Source: Aliihoeflea aestuarii (lineage in GTDB: Bacteria > Pseudomonadota > Alphaproteobacteria > Rhizobiales > Rhizobiaceae). From it: a DNA stretch of 64,000 nucleotides. Where the stretch lies: contig NZ_JAAAMK010000005.1 of assembly GCF_024105665.1 (NCBI RefSeq), positions 62,001 to 126,000 of the forward strand. The letters run 5' to 3'. Under the pieces are notes generated by a model. The model was not told the origin of the DNA and searched no databases. It worked only from the letters and a program-made list of their open reading frames with translations. Below, in pieces: positions 18,233 through 26,822 of this stretch. The position numbers and the translations under genes are program-made. Numbering within the stretch: position 1 is the stretch's first letter; every line of letters starts with the position of its first letter.

Positions 18233-18763
18233 CTATTGTTCGGCCGGCTCGTTGTTGTCGACGACCTCCCGATAGGCGACGAGATCGAGGAAGGCTTCGG
18301 CCTCGACGACCGAACCGTCTTCGATCCGCCAGATCCAGACGAACTGGTTGCGGTAGGGCGCGCCCGAAATCGTGGTGGCCGAGGCATCGAAGCGGATGAT
18401 GACCCTGTCCCCGGCAGCCCAGATGTGATGGACCTGCGGCGTCAACGGGGTCGTGAGGCGGCTGACGAGCGGCACCGATGCGCGCTGCACGAAGTCCTCG
18501 ACGCCGTAATAAGTGTCGGCTACCGGGCCGGACCCGTGGATCGTCCAGCGCACCTCGGGCGAGAGGAGACCGAAGACATTGCCGGCACCGGTCGCCCATT
18601 CCTCGAAAGCCGCGCGAACGATGCTTTCGTTTCGCATTTCGATTTCCGCTCCCGACTCCATGGCAGTGCTTGCCTGTGCCGGAGCGACGGTCAGGACGAA
18701 GGCAAGCGCGATCAGCCGGCTGCGGGCGGTCGCAATATTCCTGCTCAGGGATGCAAAGATCAT
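18233..18763 (-). CDS. Secreted SnoaL/NTF2-like protein
   Basis: 176 residues. ATG at 18763 is chosen because GGAG lies 7 nt upstream and it starts a signal peptide (SRLIALAFVLTVAPAQAS); the frame stays open further upstream. The mature part has the NTF2-like pattern RAAFEEWATG, VRWTIHGSGPVADTYYG, VIIRFDASATT and FVWIWRIEDGSVVEAEAFLDL. It could bind or isomerise a small hydrophobic ligand in the periplasm. Its neighbours are an SDR upstream and an Atu4866-family protein downstream. Confidence 0.8.
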   Translation of the reverse strand: MIFASLSRNIATARSRLIALAFVLTVAPAQASTAMESGAEIEMRNESIVRAAFEEWATGAGNVFGLLSPEVRWTIHGSGPVADTYYGVEDFVQRASVPLVSRLTTPLTPQVHHIWAAGDRVIIRFDASATTISGAPYRNQFVWIWRIEDGSVVEAEAFLDLVAYREVVDNNEPAEQ

Positions 18764-18837
18764 GGGGTCACTCCATTGTGGAAGATTGCCGGCATCGCCT
18801 CGGGCCATTGTCGCGGTCCCGAGCGAAGCGGGCGGCA

Positions 18838-19560
18838 TCAATTTGCCGAAGCGGTGGGGCGGATGGTGATCTCAGTGGTGTCGACGCCCGCGGGCGCCTC
18901 GATCACCTGCCGCACGGCGCGCGCGATGTCGGCCGGCTGAAGCGCCACCGCGCGATAGGCATCCATCGCCGCCATGGTCTCTTCATGAGTGATGGTCGAG
19001 GCGAGTTCGCTTTCCACCACGCCAGGATTGACGCAGGTGACACGTATATTCTTGCTCTCCTGTCGCAGACCGTCCGAGATCGCCCGCACCGCGAACTTGG
19101 TCGCGCAATAGACGGCAGCGGTGGGCACAACCGACAGCGCGCCGATGGAGCCGATATTGATGATCTGGCCGCTTTCCTGCGCTTCCATGACCGGCAGCAC
19201 GGCGCCGATGCCCCACAGCACGCCCTTGATGTTGACGTCGACCATGCGCTCCCATTCGTCCTGCTTTCCGGAGGACATCGGCGAGAGCGGCATCACGCCG
19301 GCATTGTTGATGAGGACGTCGATGCGAGCCCATTTTTCCGTCGCCGCCTTGGCGAAAGCAGCCATCGACGCGCGGTCGGTAACGTCCAGTGTCCGGGCTT
19401 CGGCGATCCCGCCCGCTTCACGAATCTCCTTCGCAACGGCCTCGACCCGCTCGATCCGGCGTGCGCCCAGCAGCACTTTGGCGCCGGCGGCGCCCAGTTC
19501 CCTGGCAATGCCTTCGCCGATCCCGCTGGAGGCTCCGGTAATGAGGATGACCTTGTCCAT
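18838..19560 (-). CDS. SDR family NAD(P)-dependent oxidoreductase
   Basis: 240 residues, classical short-chain dehydrogenase with coenzyme motif TGASSGIG (8-15), NNAG near 86, catalytic Ser in INIGSIGAL and YCATK near 151. Length and motifs are complete. It leads a minus-strand unit with two small secreted proteins and faces a divergent LysR gene 99 bp away, its probable regulator. Substrate not inferable. Confidence 0.9.
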   Translation of the reverse strand: MDKVILITGASSGIGEGIARELGAAGAKVLLGARRIERVEAVAKEIREAGGIAEARTLDVTDRASMAAFAKAATEKWARIDVLINNAGVMPLSPMSSGKQDEWERMVDVNIKGVLWGIGAVLPVMEAQESGQIINIGSIGALSVVPTAAVYCATKFAVRAISDGLRQESKNIRVTCVNPGVVESELASTITHEETMAAMDAYRAVALQPADIARAVRQVIEAPAGVDTTEITIRPTASAN

Positions 19561-19659
19561 GTCGTTTCTCCTTTGGTTCCGTCGAAGCTGAAGATGGACG
19601 GCTTCGGCTCGTGCTGGTATCTGTCGATTGCTTCACTGGTTGGTTAGTTGCGCTGGACA

Positions 19660-20553
19660 ATGAATATCGACCTGAACCTCCTTCCCCTTTTCCTCGCGGT
19701 CGCGGAGGAGCACAATTTCCGCGCTGCCGCCGATCGCCTGGGCGTCACGCGCTCGGCCGTCAGTCAGGGCATGCGGCGGTTGGAGGATAATTTCGGAACG
19801 ACGCTGGTGATGCGCACGACGCGCTCCGTTCGCCTGACGGAAGCCGGCGAGCGTCTGCGCGACGCGCTGTCGCGCCCGCTCGGCGAGATCGGCACTGCGC
19901 TCGAGAGCGTCGCGGCGGAGAACGCACCGCGCGGGCTCCTGCGTATCGCCGCCACCTCGATTGCCGAGCGGTTCCTTTCAGGTCATCTGATAGCGTCGTT
20001 CGCGGCCGCCCATCCCGGTGTGACCATCGATGTCACGGTGACCGACGAGGAATTCGACATCGTCGCCGCCGGGTATGATGGCGGCGTCAGGCTCGGCGAG
20101 GTGATCGAGCAGGACATGATCGCCGTTCCGATAACCGGGGACCAGCGCGAGATGGTCGTTGCAAGCCCGGACTACCTCGCCGCCCACCCCGCACCGGCCC
20201 ATCCGCGCGAACTCGTCCACCATCGCTGCATCGGCTGGCGGCCGGCGCCGAACGTCGCGCCGTATCGCTGGGAGTTCGAGGAAAATGGCATTCCCTTCGA
20301 CGTGGCGGTCGAGCCCCAGGTCACAACCAACGATCTGCGCCTGATGCTGCGCACCGCGCTTGCCGGGGGTGGCCTTACTTTCGCGCCGGAAGAGGTCTTC
20401 CGTCCTTATGTCGAGAAAGGCGAACTCGTGCCCCTGCTCGGCGACTTCCTGCCGCCCTTTCCAGGCTTCTTCCTCTACTTCCCCCAGCGCCGAAATATGG
20501 CGCCCAAGATGCGCGCGCTGGTCGAGCATGTCAGGCAACCGAGATCGCGTTGA
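19660..20553 (+). CDS. LysR family transcriptional regulator
   Basis: 297 residues from ATG 19660, which opens with the standard NIDLNLLPLFLAVAEE; an upstream in-frame start at 19648 adds only four residues. Winged helix with recognition region VTRSAVSQGMRRLE, then a substrate domain of the PBP2_CrgA-like type (HHRCIGWRPAP, ALAGGGLTFAPE). Divergent from the SDR gene, which it probably controls. Confidence 0.92.
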   Translation: MNIDLNLLPLFLAVAEEHNFRAAADRLGVTRSAVSQGMRRLEDNFGTTLVMRTTRSVRLTEAGERLRDALSRPLGEIGTALESVAAENAPRGLLRIAATSIAERFLSGHLIASFAAAHPGVTIDVTVTDEEFDIVAAGYDGGVRLGEVIEQDMIAVPITGDQREMVVASPDYLAAHPAPAHPRELVHHRCIGWRPAPNVAPYRWEFEENGIPFDVAVEPQVTTNDLRLMLRTALAGGGLTFAPEEVFRPYVEKGELVPLLGDFLPPFPGFFLYFPQRRNMAPKMRALVEHVRQPRSR

Positions 20554-20878
20554 GCAACGGAAGGCCCTCATGAGCATCGACGGCAGTTCAGTTTTGGCAA
20601 TGTGAATGCACCGTGGCGCGAGAGCGGTTCAAGTGAACGGAAGTCGCCGATCCGTGCGATGTACCGAGCGGATCGGCGGTTCGTGGTTGCGCTTAGAGCG
20701 TTTCGCGCTCAATCCATGCGCCATCCGGGCTTATCCTGACCAGTCGCCGCTCCATAGGATCGAATAATTGTCTTCGACAGATAAGTCTTGGCGTCTGAAT
20801 GGTCGGCAAGACGTGAGCGTAAGCAGGAAGTAGGGGAGCCGCAAGCGTCAGGCATCGGCGATCAGTCGGCAGCCGCCC
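20554..20878. other. Non-coding stretch with two inverted repeats
   Basis: 325 bp between the lysR stop and the convergent permease stop. It holds a perfect 9-bp inverted repeat GCCGATCCG/CGGATCGGC (20646-20654 and 20669-20677, 14-nt loop) and a 5-bp hairpin GAGCG-TTTCG-CGCTC (20696-20710). Neither has a T-run. They may end the two converging transcripts or be a small dispersed repeat. I see no gene here. Confidence 0.5.
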
Positions 20879-21844
20879 TTACGTCGCGCGGTGGCGAATG
20901 CGGCCGCCGGCGACGGACAGGACGCAGATGATGATGAGCCCCTGCAGGATATCCTGCGTGCCGGCAGGCATTCCCGCGATCTGCATCGTCGTCACGACGA
21001 GGACGAGCAGGAAGGCTCCGAAGAACGTGCCGAGCACGCTGGCGCTGCCGCCGGCGATCAGGGTGCCGCCCAGAACGACCGCGCCGACGGACTGGAGCAG
21101 ATAGGGCGTGCCCATTTCCAGAAACGCGCCGCCGGCATAGCCGGCAAGCAGCATGCCGGTGAAACCCGCGAGCAGCGAGCTTGTGGTGAAGGCGATCGCG
21201 ATAGATCGTGCAACCGGTACACCCGCATAACGGGCTGCCACGATGTTCTGGCCGATCGCCGACAAGTGCTTGCCATAGGCTGCCCGCGAGACGAGCCAGC
21301 CGACGAGGATGGCGACCAGAAATGCGATCAGGAGCATGACCGGCAGGTCGCCGACGCGTCCTGTCGCGAGATAGGTCAGCAGGGGCGGTCGCTGGAATAT
21401 GCCGACGCGCGCATTGACGAGAAGCGTCGCGGTGGCCAGCACATAGCCGGTCGCGAGCGTGGCGATCATCGCGGGAATCCGCAGGACGAGCAGCAGGAAG
21501 GCGTTGAAAAGCCCAACACCCACTGAAGCCAGCGCGACCAGGCCCAGCGGCAGCCACAGACCGTGCGGTCCGCTGCCAGCCGTCACGACCGTCACATAGG
21601 CGCTGAAGGTAACGACGCTGGGGATCGACAGATCGATATTGCCGCGCCCGGTGGTGATCACCAGCATCTGGCCGAGCGCCGGCATCAAAAGGAACGACGC
21701 CGAGACCGCGACGCCACTGAGACTGTGAAGGCTGAAGCGCGCGGTCAGCGCCGTCAGGGCGATCCAGAGCATCAGAACGCCAAGCGCTGCCCAAATCCAT
21801 CGCTGTTGCTGCATGGCGGTCCAGAGGCGTTCAGCCACGAGCAT
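20879..21844 (-). CDS. Sugar ABC transporter permease (RbsC type)
   Basis: About 321 residues, BPD_transp_2 inner-membrane permease with roughly 8-10 hydrophobic helices, the ITTGRGNIDLSIPSVVTFSAY motif near residue 62 and the conserved GGTLIAGGSASVLGTFFGA motif near 270. ATG 21844 overlaps the upstream fusion gene by 14 nt; GTG at 21838 has better spacing from GGAGG and may be the true start. It would pair with the permease domain fused to the ATPase to make a heterodimeric channel. Distal gene of the ABC operon of the apionate-like cluster. Confidence 0.9.
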   Translation of the reverse strand: MLVAERLWTAMQQQRWIWAALGVLMLWIALTALTARFSLHSLSGVAVSASFLLMPALGQMLVITTGRGNIDLSIPSVVTFSAYVTVVTAGSGPHGLWLPLGLVALASVGVGLFNAFLLLVLRIPAMIATLATGYVLATATLLVNARVGIFQRPPLLTYLATGRVGDLPVMLLIAFLVAILVGWLVSRAAYGKHLSAIGQNIVAARYAGVPVARSIAIAFTTSSLLAGFTGMLLAGYAGGAFLEMGTPYLLQSVGAVVLGGTLIAGGSASVLGTFFGAFLLVLVVTTMQIAGMPAGTQDILQGLIIICVLSVAGGRIRHRAT

Positions 21845-24248
21845 TCCTCCAGCCCGCAAGCGCTTGCAGCGCCAGGATGAAGATCAGGAGCGCGCCTTGC
21901 ACGGCGGCATTGTAGTCCGTGCTGACGCCGATCGAGGCCAGCAAGGCGCCGATCAGGGCCAGCGTGATCGCGCCTGCGACTACGCCGAGCGGTGCGATGA
22001 CACCGCCGAGGAGCTGGCAGCCGCCGATGACGACCGCGGCGATGGCCAGGAGTGTGTAGGAAGATCCCGCATTGATGTCGCTGGCCCCGTTCGAGGCCGT
22101 CACGTAGAGGCCGGCCGTCATCGCGAAGCCGCAGGCGATTGTGTAACGGAGCATCGCGTAGCGGTTCTGCGACCAGCCAGCACGGCGCAGGGCGAGCGCG
22201 TTTGAGCCGAACGCCCGCAGGATGGTTCCGGTCGGCGAGCGGTCGATCGCAAACGCCGCCATTCCCGCCAGCGCGACGATCAGAAGCGGCGTCGGGATGC
22301 CCGGCACCTTTATCGAGAAGATCGCACGAAGCCAGTCGGGGCTCGATCCGCCGGGCGACGGCTGGATGGTCTGGCCGAGCCCGGCCCAGATGAAGGAGGC
22401 TCCCAGCGTCACCACGATGGCCGGAATGGCGCGTGCCTGGATGACCAGCCCCATCAGCGCGTAGGCGGCGACGAGAGCCGCCAGTACGCCGAGTCCAAGC
22501 CCCGGCGAGGTGACGAGCACCGTCGCGCTGACCACGTTGACGAGCCCGCAGAAGAAGCCGACGCCGAGATCGATCTCGCTGCCGCCGACGATGAACATCT
22601 GCGCCAGCGCCACCAGAACCAGCGTGACCGCCGGCGTCAGCAACAATTGCAGGCCGAAGCTCGAAGCCACGAGCGGGTTCTGGTAACTCATCGCGCCGAA
22701 CACCAGCACAAGGCTTATGAACGGTATCGCTTTCAATAATGCCGACAGCACCCGCGATCGGTCGCGCGCAGTGCCTGTTCCGCTTGCCGCCTCCTGCCCG
22801 GCAAAGGAAGTGGTGACGATGGCTTCTTCCGAAATCGCCTCGCCCGACAGTTGGGCTGCGATCCTTCCGTCCGAAAGGACGAGAACGCGGTCGCATTCGA
22901 GAAATTCGAGGTCCTCGGTCGACAGCCAGATGACCAGCCTCCCGCCTTCCGCCATCTCGCGCACAACGCGATAGAAGTCGCGCTTGGCGGCGATGTCGAC
23001 GCCGCGCGTCGGGTCGTCCAGCAGGATGATGCCGGCATCGTCGAGGAGGGCGCGCGCGACGATGGCCTTTTGCTGGTTGCCGCCCGAAAGGTCCAGAATG
23101 TTCGAATGCAGCCGTTCATGATCGAGCGCGAGACGGCCGGCCGCTTCCTCGATGTCGGACATATGAGCGGCCGTCCTGACGCTGCGCCAGCCGGCCCAGC
23201 CCGCAACGCGGCCGATCAGAACATTGTCCTGCACTGCCCAGAGCGGAAAGACGCCTTCGACCTGACGGTCGCCGGAAACATAACGGACGGTCTCCTGCCG
23301 CTCGAGGCCGTCCGAGCGCCGCGTTCCGAACAGGGCTTGCAAAAGCTCTTTTTGGCCGCTGCCCTCCAGTCCTGCCAGCCCGACGATCTCGCCCGCGCGC
23401 AATTCGACTGGATCCGCGCAGCCGCCGGAAAGCCACGACCCGCTTATCGTCACGCGCACCGGGCCTTGCGCGGCCGCTCCCACCGCTTCGTGCGAAGGTA
23501 TCCGCCCGTGCCCCGCGCCAGCGCCTCCCATGGCGTTGACGAGATCGTCGACGCAGGCATCTGCGGCGCTCTTTTCCCAGGCGATGGCACCATTGCGCAT
23601 CGCGATGACGCGGTCGGAAACCGAGAGCACTTCCGAGAGCTTGTGACTGATATAGATCACCGAGATGCCGGCGGCCGCTATGTCGCGGACAAAGCTTCGC
23701 AATTGCTGGCTGCGTTCCGCGCCGAGCGAGGATGTGGGCTCGTCGAGGATCAAAAGCTTCAACGCCGGATCGCACGCCGCCCGCGCGATCTCGACCATCT
23801 GCCTCTGGACGATCGTCATGTCGGCCAGCAACCGGTCGGTGGGAATATGCGCGCCGGGGAAGATGCGGTCGATCGCCTCGGACGCCAGCCGCCGGTAATT
23901 TGCGAGCCAGAAAGGCGTGGTCCGGGCGAATTGCGGTTGCTCGACATAGAAGTTTTCGGCAACGGTCAGGTTCGGCGACAGCGACAATTCCTGCCAGACG
24001 ATGCGAATGCCGCGCTCGCGCGCGGATTGGGGCGAGAATCCAGAGAAATCGATCGCGGCATCGTCGAATGTCATCGCGCCCGCATCGGGTTCCGTGACGC
24101 CGCACAGCACACGCATCAACGTGCTCTTGCCCGCGCCGTTGGCACCGACGAGGCCGACGATTTCTCCCCTGTCGATGGCGAGGTCGACATCCTTGTTGGC
24201 GCGCGTGTCGCCATAGGATTTGGCGATGCCCTGAAGCGTGGCAAGCAC
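21831..24248 (-). CDS. Fused RbsA-like tandem ATPase and RbsC-like permease
   Basis: One reading frame holds a complete tandem ABC ATPase and a permease. Domain 1 (about 1-230) has Walker A GANGAGKST, a degenerate signature, and DEPTSSLG. Domain 2 (about 245-485) has a degenerate Walker A region GLEGSGQKEL, signature LSGGNQQKA and DDPTRGVD. From about 510 follows a hydrophobic BPD_transp_2 permease with GGSEIDLGVGFF and GGCQLLGGVIAPLG. The start is uncertain: GTG 24248 (LATLQGIAKSYG) looks natural, while TTG 24284 would add 12 residues; neither has a good ribosome site. These are normally separate proteins in ribose-type importers. Lies between the binding-protein gene and a second permease gene. 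Confidence 0.88.
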   Translation of the reverse strand: MLATLQGIAKSYGDTRANKDVDLAIDRGEIVGLVGANGAGKSTLMRVLCGVTEPDAGAMTFDDAAIDFSGFSPQSARERGIRIVWQELSLSPNLTVAENFYVEQPQFARTTPFWLANYRRLASEAIDRIFPGAHIPTDRLLADMTIVQRQMVEIARAACDPALKLLILDEPTSSLGAERSQQLRSFVRDIAAAGISVIYISHKLSEVLSVSDRVIAMRNGAIAWEKSAADACVDDLVNAMGGAGAGHGRIPSHEAVGAAAQGPVRVTISGSWLSGGCADPVELRAGEIVGLAGLEGSGQKELLQALFGTRRSDGLERQETVRYVSGDRQVEGVFPLWAVQDNVLIGRVAGWAGWRSVRTAAHMSDIEEAAGRLALDHERLHSNILDLSGGNQQKAIVARALLDDAGIILLDDPTRGVDIAAKRDFYRVVREMAEGGRLVIWLSTEDLEFLECDRVLVLSDGRIAAQLSGEAISEEAIVTTSFAGQEAASGTGTARDRSRVLSALLKAIPFISLVLVFGAMSYQNPLVASSFGLQLLLTPAVTLVLVALAQMFIVGGSEIDLGVGFFCGLVNVVSATVLVTSPGLGLGVLAALVAAYALMGLVIQARAIPAIVVTLGASFIWAGLGQTIQPSPGGSSPDWLRAIFSIKVPGIPTPLLIVALAGMAAFAIDRSPTGTILRAFGSNALALRRAGWSQNRYAMLRYTIACGFAMTAGLYVTASNGASDINAGSSYTLLAIAAVVIGGCQLLGGVIAPLGVVAGAITLALIGALLASIGVSTDYNAAVQGALLIFILALQALAGWRNARG

Positions 24249-24332
24249 CGTTCTTGTGCCGCAACTGGTTTGGGGATGAATCAATGCAACTGGCCGAAAC
24301 TGTGCTCACGCGTCCGCGTGGGATGCTGACGG

Positions 24333-24357
24333 GGCAGCCGCCGGCAAGGCGGCTGCC
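24333..24357 (-). other. Intercistronic hairpin after the binding-protein gene
   Basis: Perfect 10-bp stem GGCAGCCGCC/GGCGGCTGCC with a 5-nt loop, 9 bp after the binding-protein stop and without a T-run. Probably an mRNA-stabilising or processing hairpin that favours binding-protein expression. Confidence 0.6.
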
Positions 24358-24365
24358 GATGGCGG

Positions 24366-25403
24366 CTACTGTGCAGGCGCGCCTTCGACGAGATTGGCGC
24401 GCACCCACTCCTGATCGTAGCTCGGGCTGATGATCATGCCGGGCTCGAGCCCTGCGGCCATCTGAGCCAGATTGTCCGGCTCGACCACGGCCACGGGCAT
24501 GGTCATCTCCATGGCGGGTTCGGCGCCCTGCGTGATCTCGTAGGCAAGCCAGAACGCGGCTCCACCGATGCCGGGCGTCGTGTTCATCGAGGTCGTCCTG
24601 TAGCCGTTGGCGGCCTGCTCGTTCCACCAGATCACGAAATCGCTGCTGCCGCCGCCTTCGATGACGGGCAGCTTTTCGGCATAGGGTCCGCCGGCCTGAA
24701 CGAATGCCTGAGCGATGCCGTAATCGTCGCTTCCGCCCTGTCCGAGAACCGCATCGATTTGAGGCAGGCTCGGCAGGACATTGGCGATGGCCGACTGCGC
24801 CGTCGAGGCCGTCGCCTGCCCGTAGACCTCTGCGACGATCGTGACGTCGGGATGCGCGTCGAGCACCGCCTTCTGCGCGGAATACATAAGATTGTCCGGG
24901 CCGGATCCGCGGACACCGCGAACGACGATCACGTTGCCGCGGTTGCCGATAAGGTCGAGCGTCGCCTCGGCCTGCTCCGTCTTGTATCCGGTGAAGTCGA
25001 AGGAAAGCTTGTAGGCGCAGTCCGCCGTCAAGAGGGAATCGAAGGCGATGATGGCGATGCCGGCGGCGCAGGCCTGCTCTGCAAGCCCGTTGAGCGCCGT
25101 CTCGGAAGCCGCGTTGATGGCGATGGCGTCGACGCCGCGCAAGACCAGTTCGGCCATCTGGCTGTTCTGCTGAGCGACGCTGCCATCGCCGTTGAGGACG
25201 ACGAAGTCCGCTATCTTGCCGTCGGCCTTCGCCTGCTCGGCCTCGGCGGTGAACGCATCCACCATCTGCCGGCGCCATGTATTGCCGTAAAAGGAATTGG
25301 ACAGTGCGATGACCGGCAGGTCGCCATCCTGCGCGGATGCCGGGACGGACAGGCTCGTCAATGCGGTGGAAACGGCAATAGCCGCCATCAATATTTTGAT
25401 CAT
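24366..25403 (-). CDS. Sugar ABC transporter substrate-binding protein (RbsB/PBP1 type)
   Basis: 345 residues from ATG 25403 (GGGAGGA 8 nt upstream). Signal peptide KILMAAIAVSTALTSLSVPASA, mature start near QDG. The core has ALSNSFYGNTWRRQMVDAF, VDAIAINAASETALNGL and VLGQGGSDDYGIAQAF, typical of type-1 periplasmic sugar binding proteins. It feeds the fused ATPase/permease and RbsC-like permease. Published D-apiose clusters use an ABC binding protein of this class, but ligand specificity (D-apiose, apionolactone, apionate or other) is not readable here. A shared promoter element lies about 75 bp upstream. Confidence 0.92.
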   Translation of the reverse strand: MIKILMAAIAVSTALTSLSVPASAQDGDLPVIALSNSFYGNTWRRQMVDAFTAEAEQAKADGKIADFVVLNGDGSVAQQNSQMAELVLRGVDAIAINAASETALNGLAEQACAAGIAIIAFDSLLTADCAYKLSFDFTGYKTEQAEATLDLIGNRGNVIVVRGVRGSGPDNLMYSAQKAVLDAHPDVTIVAEVYGQATASTAQSAIANVLPSLPQIDAVLGQGGSDDYGIAQAFVQAGGPYAEKLPVIEGGGSSDFVIWWNEQAANGYRTTSMNTTPGIGGAAFWLAYEITQGAEPAMEMTMPVAVVEPDNLAQMAAGLEPGMIISPSYDQEWVRANLVEGAPAQ

Positions 25404-25473
25404 CCGAAAATCCTCCCGATATGCCCGCCGAGACCATCTCCCCGGTCTTCGAAAGGCTTTCAATCTGGCATAC

Positions 25474-25484
25474 TCATTATACCA
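25474..25484 (-). promoter_or_regulatory. Cluster element copy 1 (before ABC operon)
   Basis: On the minus strand TGGTATAATGA, an extended -10 form (TGnTATAAT), preceded by ACGTTACATA, which also occurs before the TRAP operon. One of five copies in the cluster. Likely the promoter plus operator of the FCD-GntR regulator. Confidence 0.7.
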
Positions 25485-25508
25485 TATGTAACGTTGCGGC
25501 AAGTGGCC

Positions 25509-26822
25509 TCACAGGTCGCGAAGGCGAACGAAGTAGTCGTCGCCGCCGACCTGACCGCCCTTGAAGGCGATCTGGAACGCGTCGATTCCGGGGCGGCTGG
25601 AATGCGCGGTGCAAAGCGGGGAGCCGGGCGCGTTGGGGATCGGCATCCGACACTCCAGCGCCGCGATGCCGAGCGCTGAGATGGCGTGGCTCGATGTGTC
25701 GCCTCCCGCGACGATCGCACGGCCGAGCCCCTCTCTTTCGACGATGGCGGCAAGAATGTCGCCGAGCGACCGCCCGAGGACATGGCCTCCGCCGCCGGCC
25801 GCATCCATCGCCGTTTCGCCCTCCAGCGCGGAGTAGACCAGCGCGCTCCTTCCGCCGGCAATCGCCGCCCGGCTTGCATATACGGCGCGCGCGATCTCCG
25901 CGTCGCGCGCCTCGCCTTTGCCGGAAAGACGGGCGGCATCGACGGGCACCCCTGTAAAGCCGTTGGCGAGTGCATGGCGGATTTGCCGGCTCGTGGTCGG
26001 GGAGCAACTTCCCGAAACGGCCGCGATCGGCCCGCGTCCGCCGGGGGGCTCGAACCGCCCGTCATACCCGGCCAGCGGCGTCCCGGCTTGCGTGCATGTC
26101 AGCGCATATTCGACGCCGGAAGAGCCCACGACGAAACGTGCTTCATGGCGTTTGCGCCACAATTGGTGACCGGCGGCTGCCTGTGTCGCCATGTCGAGGA
26201 CGTCGATGAGGACGGCTCCATGCCGGCGAAGGGCTGCATCGACCTCGCCGTCGGCCTCGGGCCGAACTGCCGTCACGCAGTCGATGAGGCCAATGGTCCT
26301 TTCCGTCTGTCGCCCGAGATGGATGCGCAAATCCGCCTCGTTCATGGGTGTCACCGGATGTCGGCTCATCACCGGATGCCGGTCGATGCGGTGGCGCTCG
26401 CCGCGAAAGTCGGCATAGAGGTTGCCGAAGGCCGTCCAGCGCTTGAGCTGCGGGGCGCCGACCACGATGGGAACGCTTTGCTGGTCGAAGGCGGCGGCAC
26501 CCAGATCCAGCGCCCGGCCTATGCTGCCGATCTCCGGTGCGGAATCGAAGGTCGAACAGACCTTGTAACGGCAGATTTCAGCTTTCGTTTCGTCCAGCCA
26601 TCGGAATATGGCGGGCAGGTGCGCGTTCATCCATTCGGGCGTTTCGCTGCGGCTTGTTCCCGCGATGCCGTAGGCTTTGAAGCCGGCAAAACGCGCCATC
26701 AGCGTCTCGTCGGGTATGTGGGTGAAAAGCACGGTCCGCAGCCCGCTCAGTTCCAGCGCTTCCATGACATCCGTCGAACCCGTCAGGTCGTCTCCGTAAA
26801 AAGCGAGCAATGGCGGGTTCAT
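25509..26822 (-). CDS. oiaK: Four-carbon acid sugar kinase family (DUF1537), OiaK-like
   Basis: 437 residues. The N-terminal SBD_N domain starts LLAFYGDDLTGSTDVMEAL (residues 4-22), and YKVCSTFDSAPEIGSIG near 85 and the C-terminal nucleotide domain with IVAGGDTSSHAI near 374 are typical of the DUF1537 kinases. It would phosphorylate a short sugar acid with ATP. Threonate and erythronate kinases share this family, but adjacency to ApnL, ApnO and a RuBisCO-like protein points to 3-oxo-isoapionate 4-kinase. Start overlaps the apnL stop by 4 nt (ATGA). Family sure, substrate inferred. Confidence 0.8.
   Translation of the reverse strand: MNPPLLAFYGDDLTGSTDVMEALELSGLRTVLFTHIPDETLMARFAGFKAYGIAGTSRSETPEWMNAHLPAIFRWLDETKAEICRYKVCSTFDSAPEIGSIGRALDLGAAAFDQQSVPIVVGAPQLKRWTAFGNLYADFRGERHRIDRHPVMSRHPVTPMNEADLRIHLGRQTERTIGLIDCVTAVRPEADGEVDAALRRHGAVLIDVLDMATQAAAGHQLWRKRHEARFVVGSSGVEYALTCTQAGTPLAGYDGRFEPPGGRGPIAAVSGSCSPTTSRQIRHALANGFTGVPVDAARLSGKGEARDAEIARAVYASRAAIAGGRSALVYSALEGETAMDAAGGGGHVLGRSLGDILAAIVEREGLGRAIVAGGDTSSHAISALGIAALECRMPIPNAPGSPLCTAHSSRPGIDAFQIAFKGGQVGGDDYFVRLRDL

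Noticed and set aside
20646-20710. Small RNA or mobile repeat in the 325-bp gap
   Set aside because: Only two short inverted repeats are visible, with no promoter or second copy that I can find in the window.
22851-25437. Long open frames on both strands over the ABC genes (22851-24329 and 23116-25437)
   Set aside because: They cross the gap between binding-protein and ATPase genes and lack domain similarity; the correct frames carry Walker and signature motifs.
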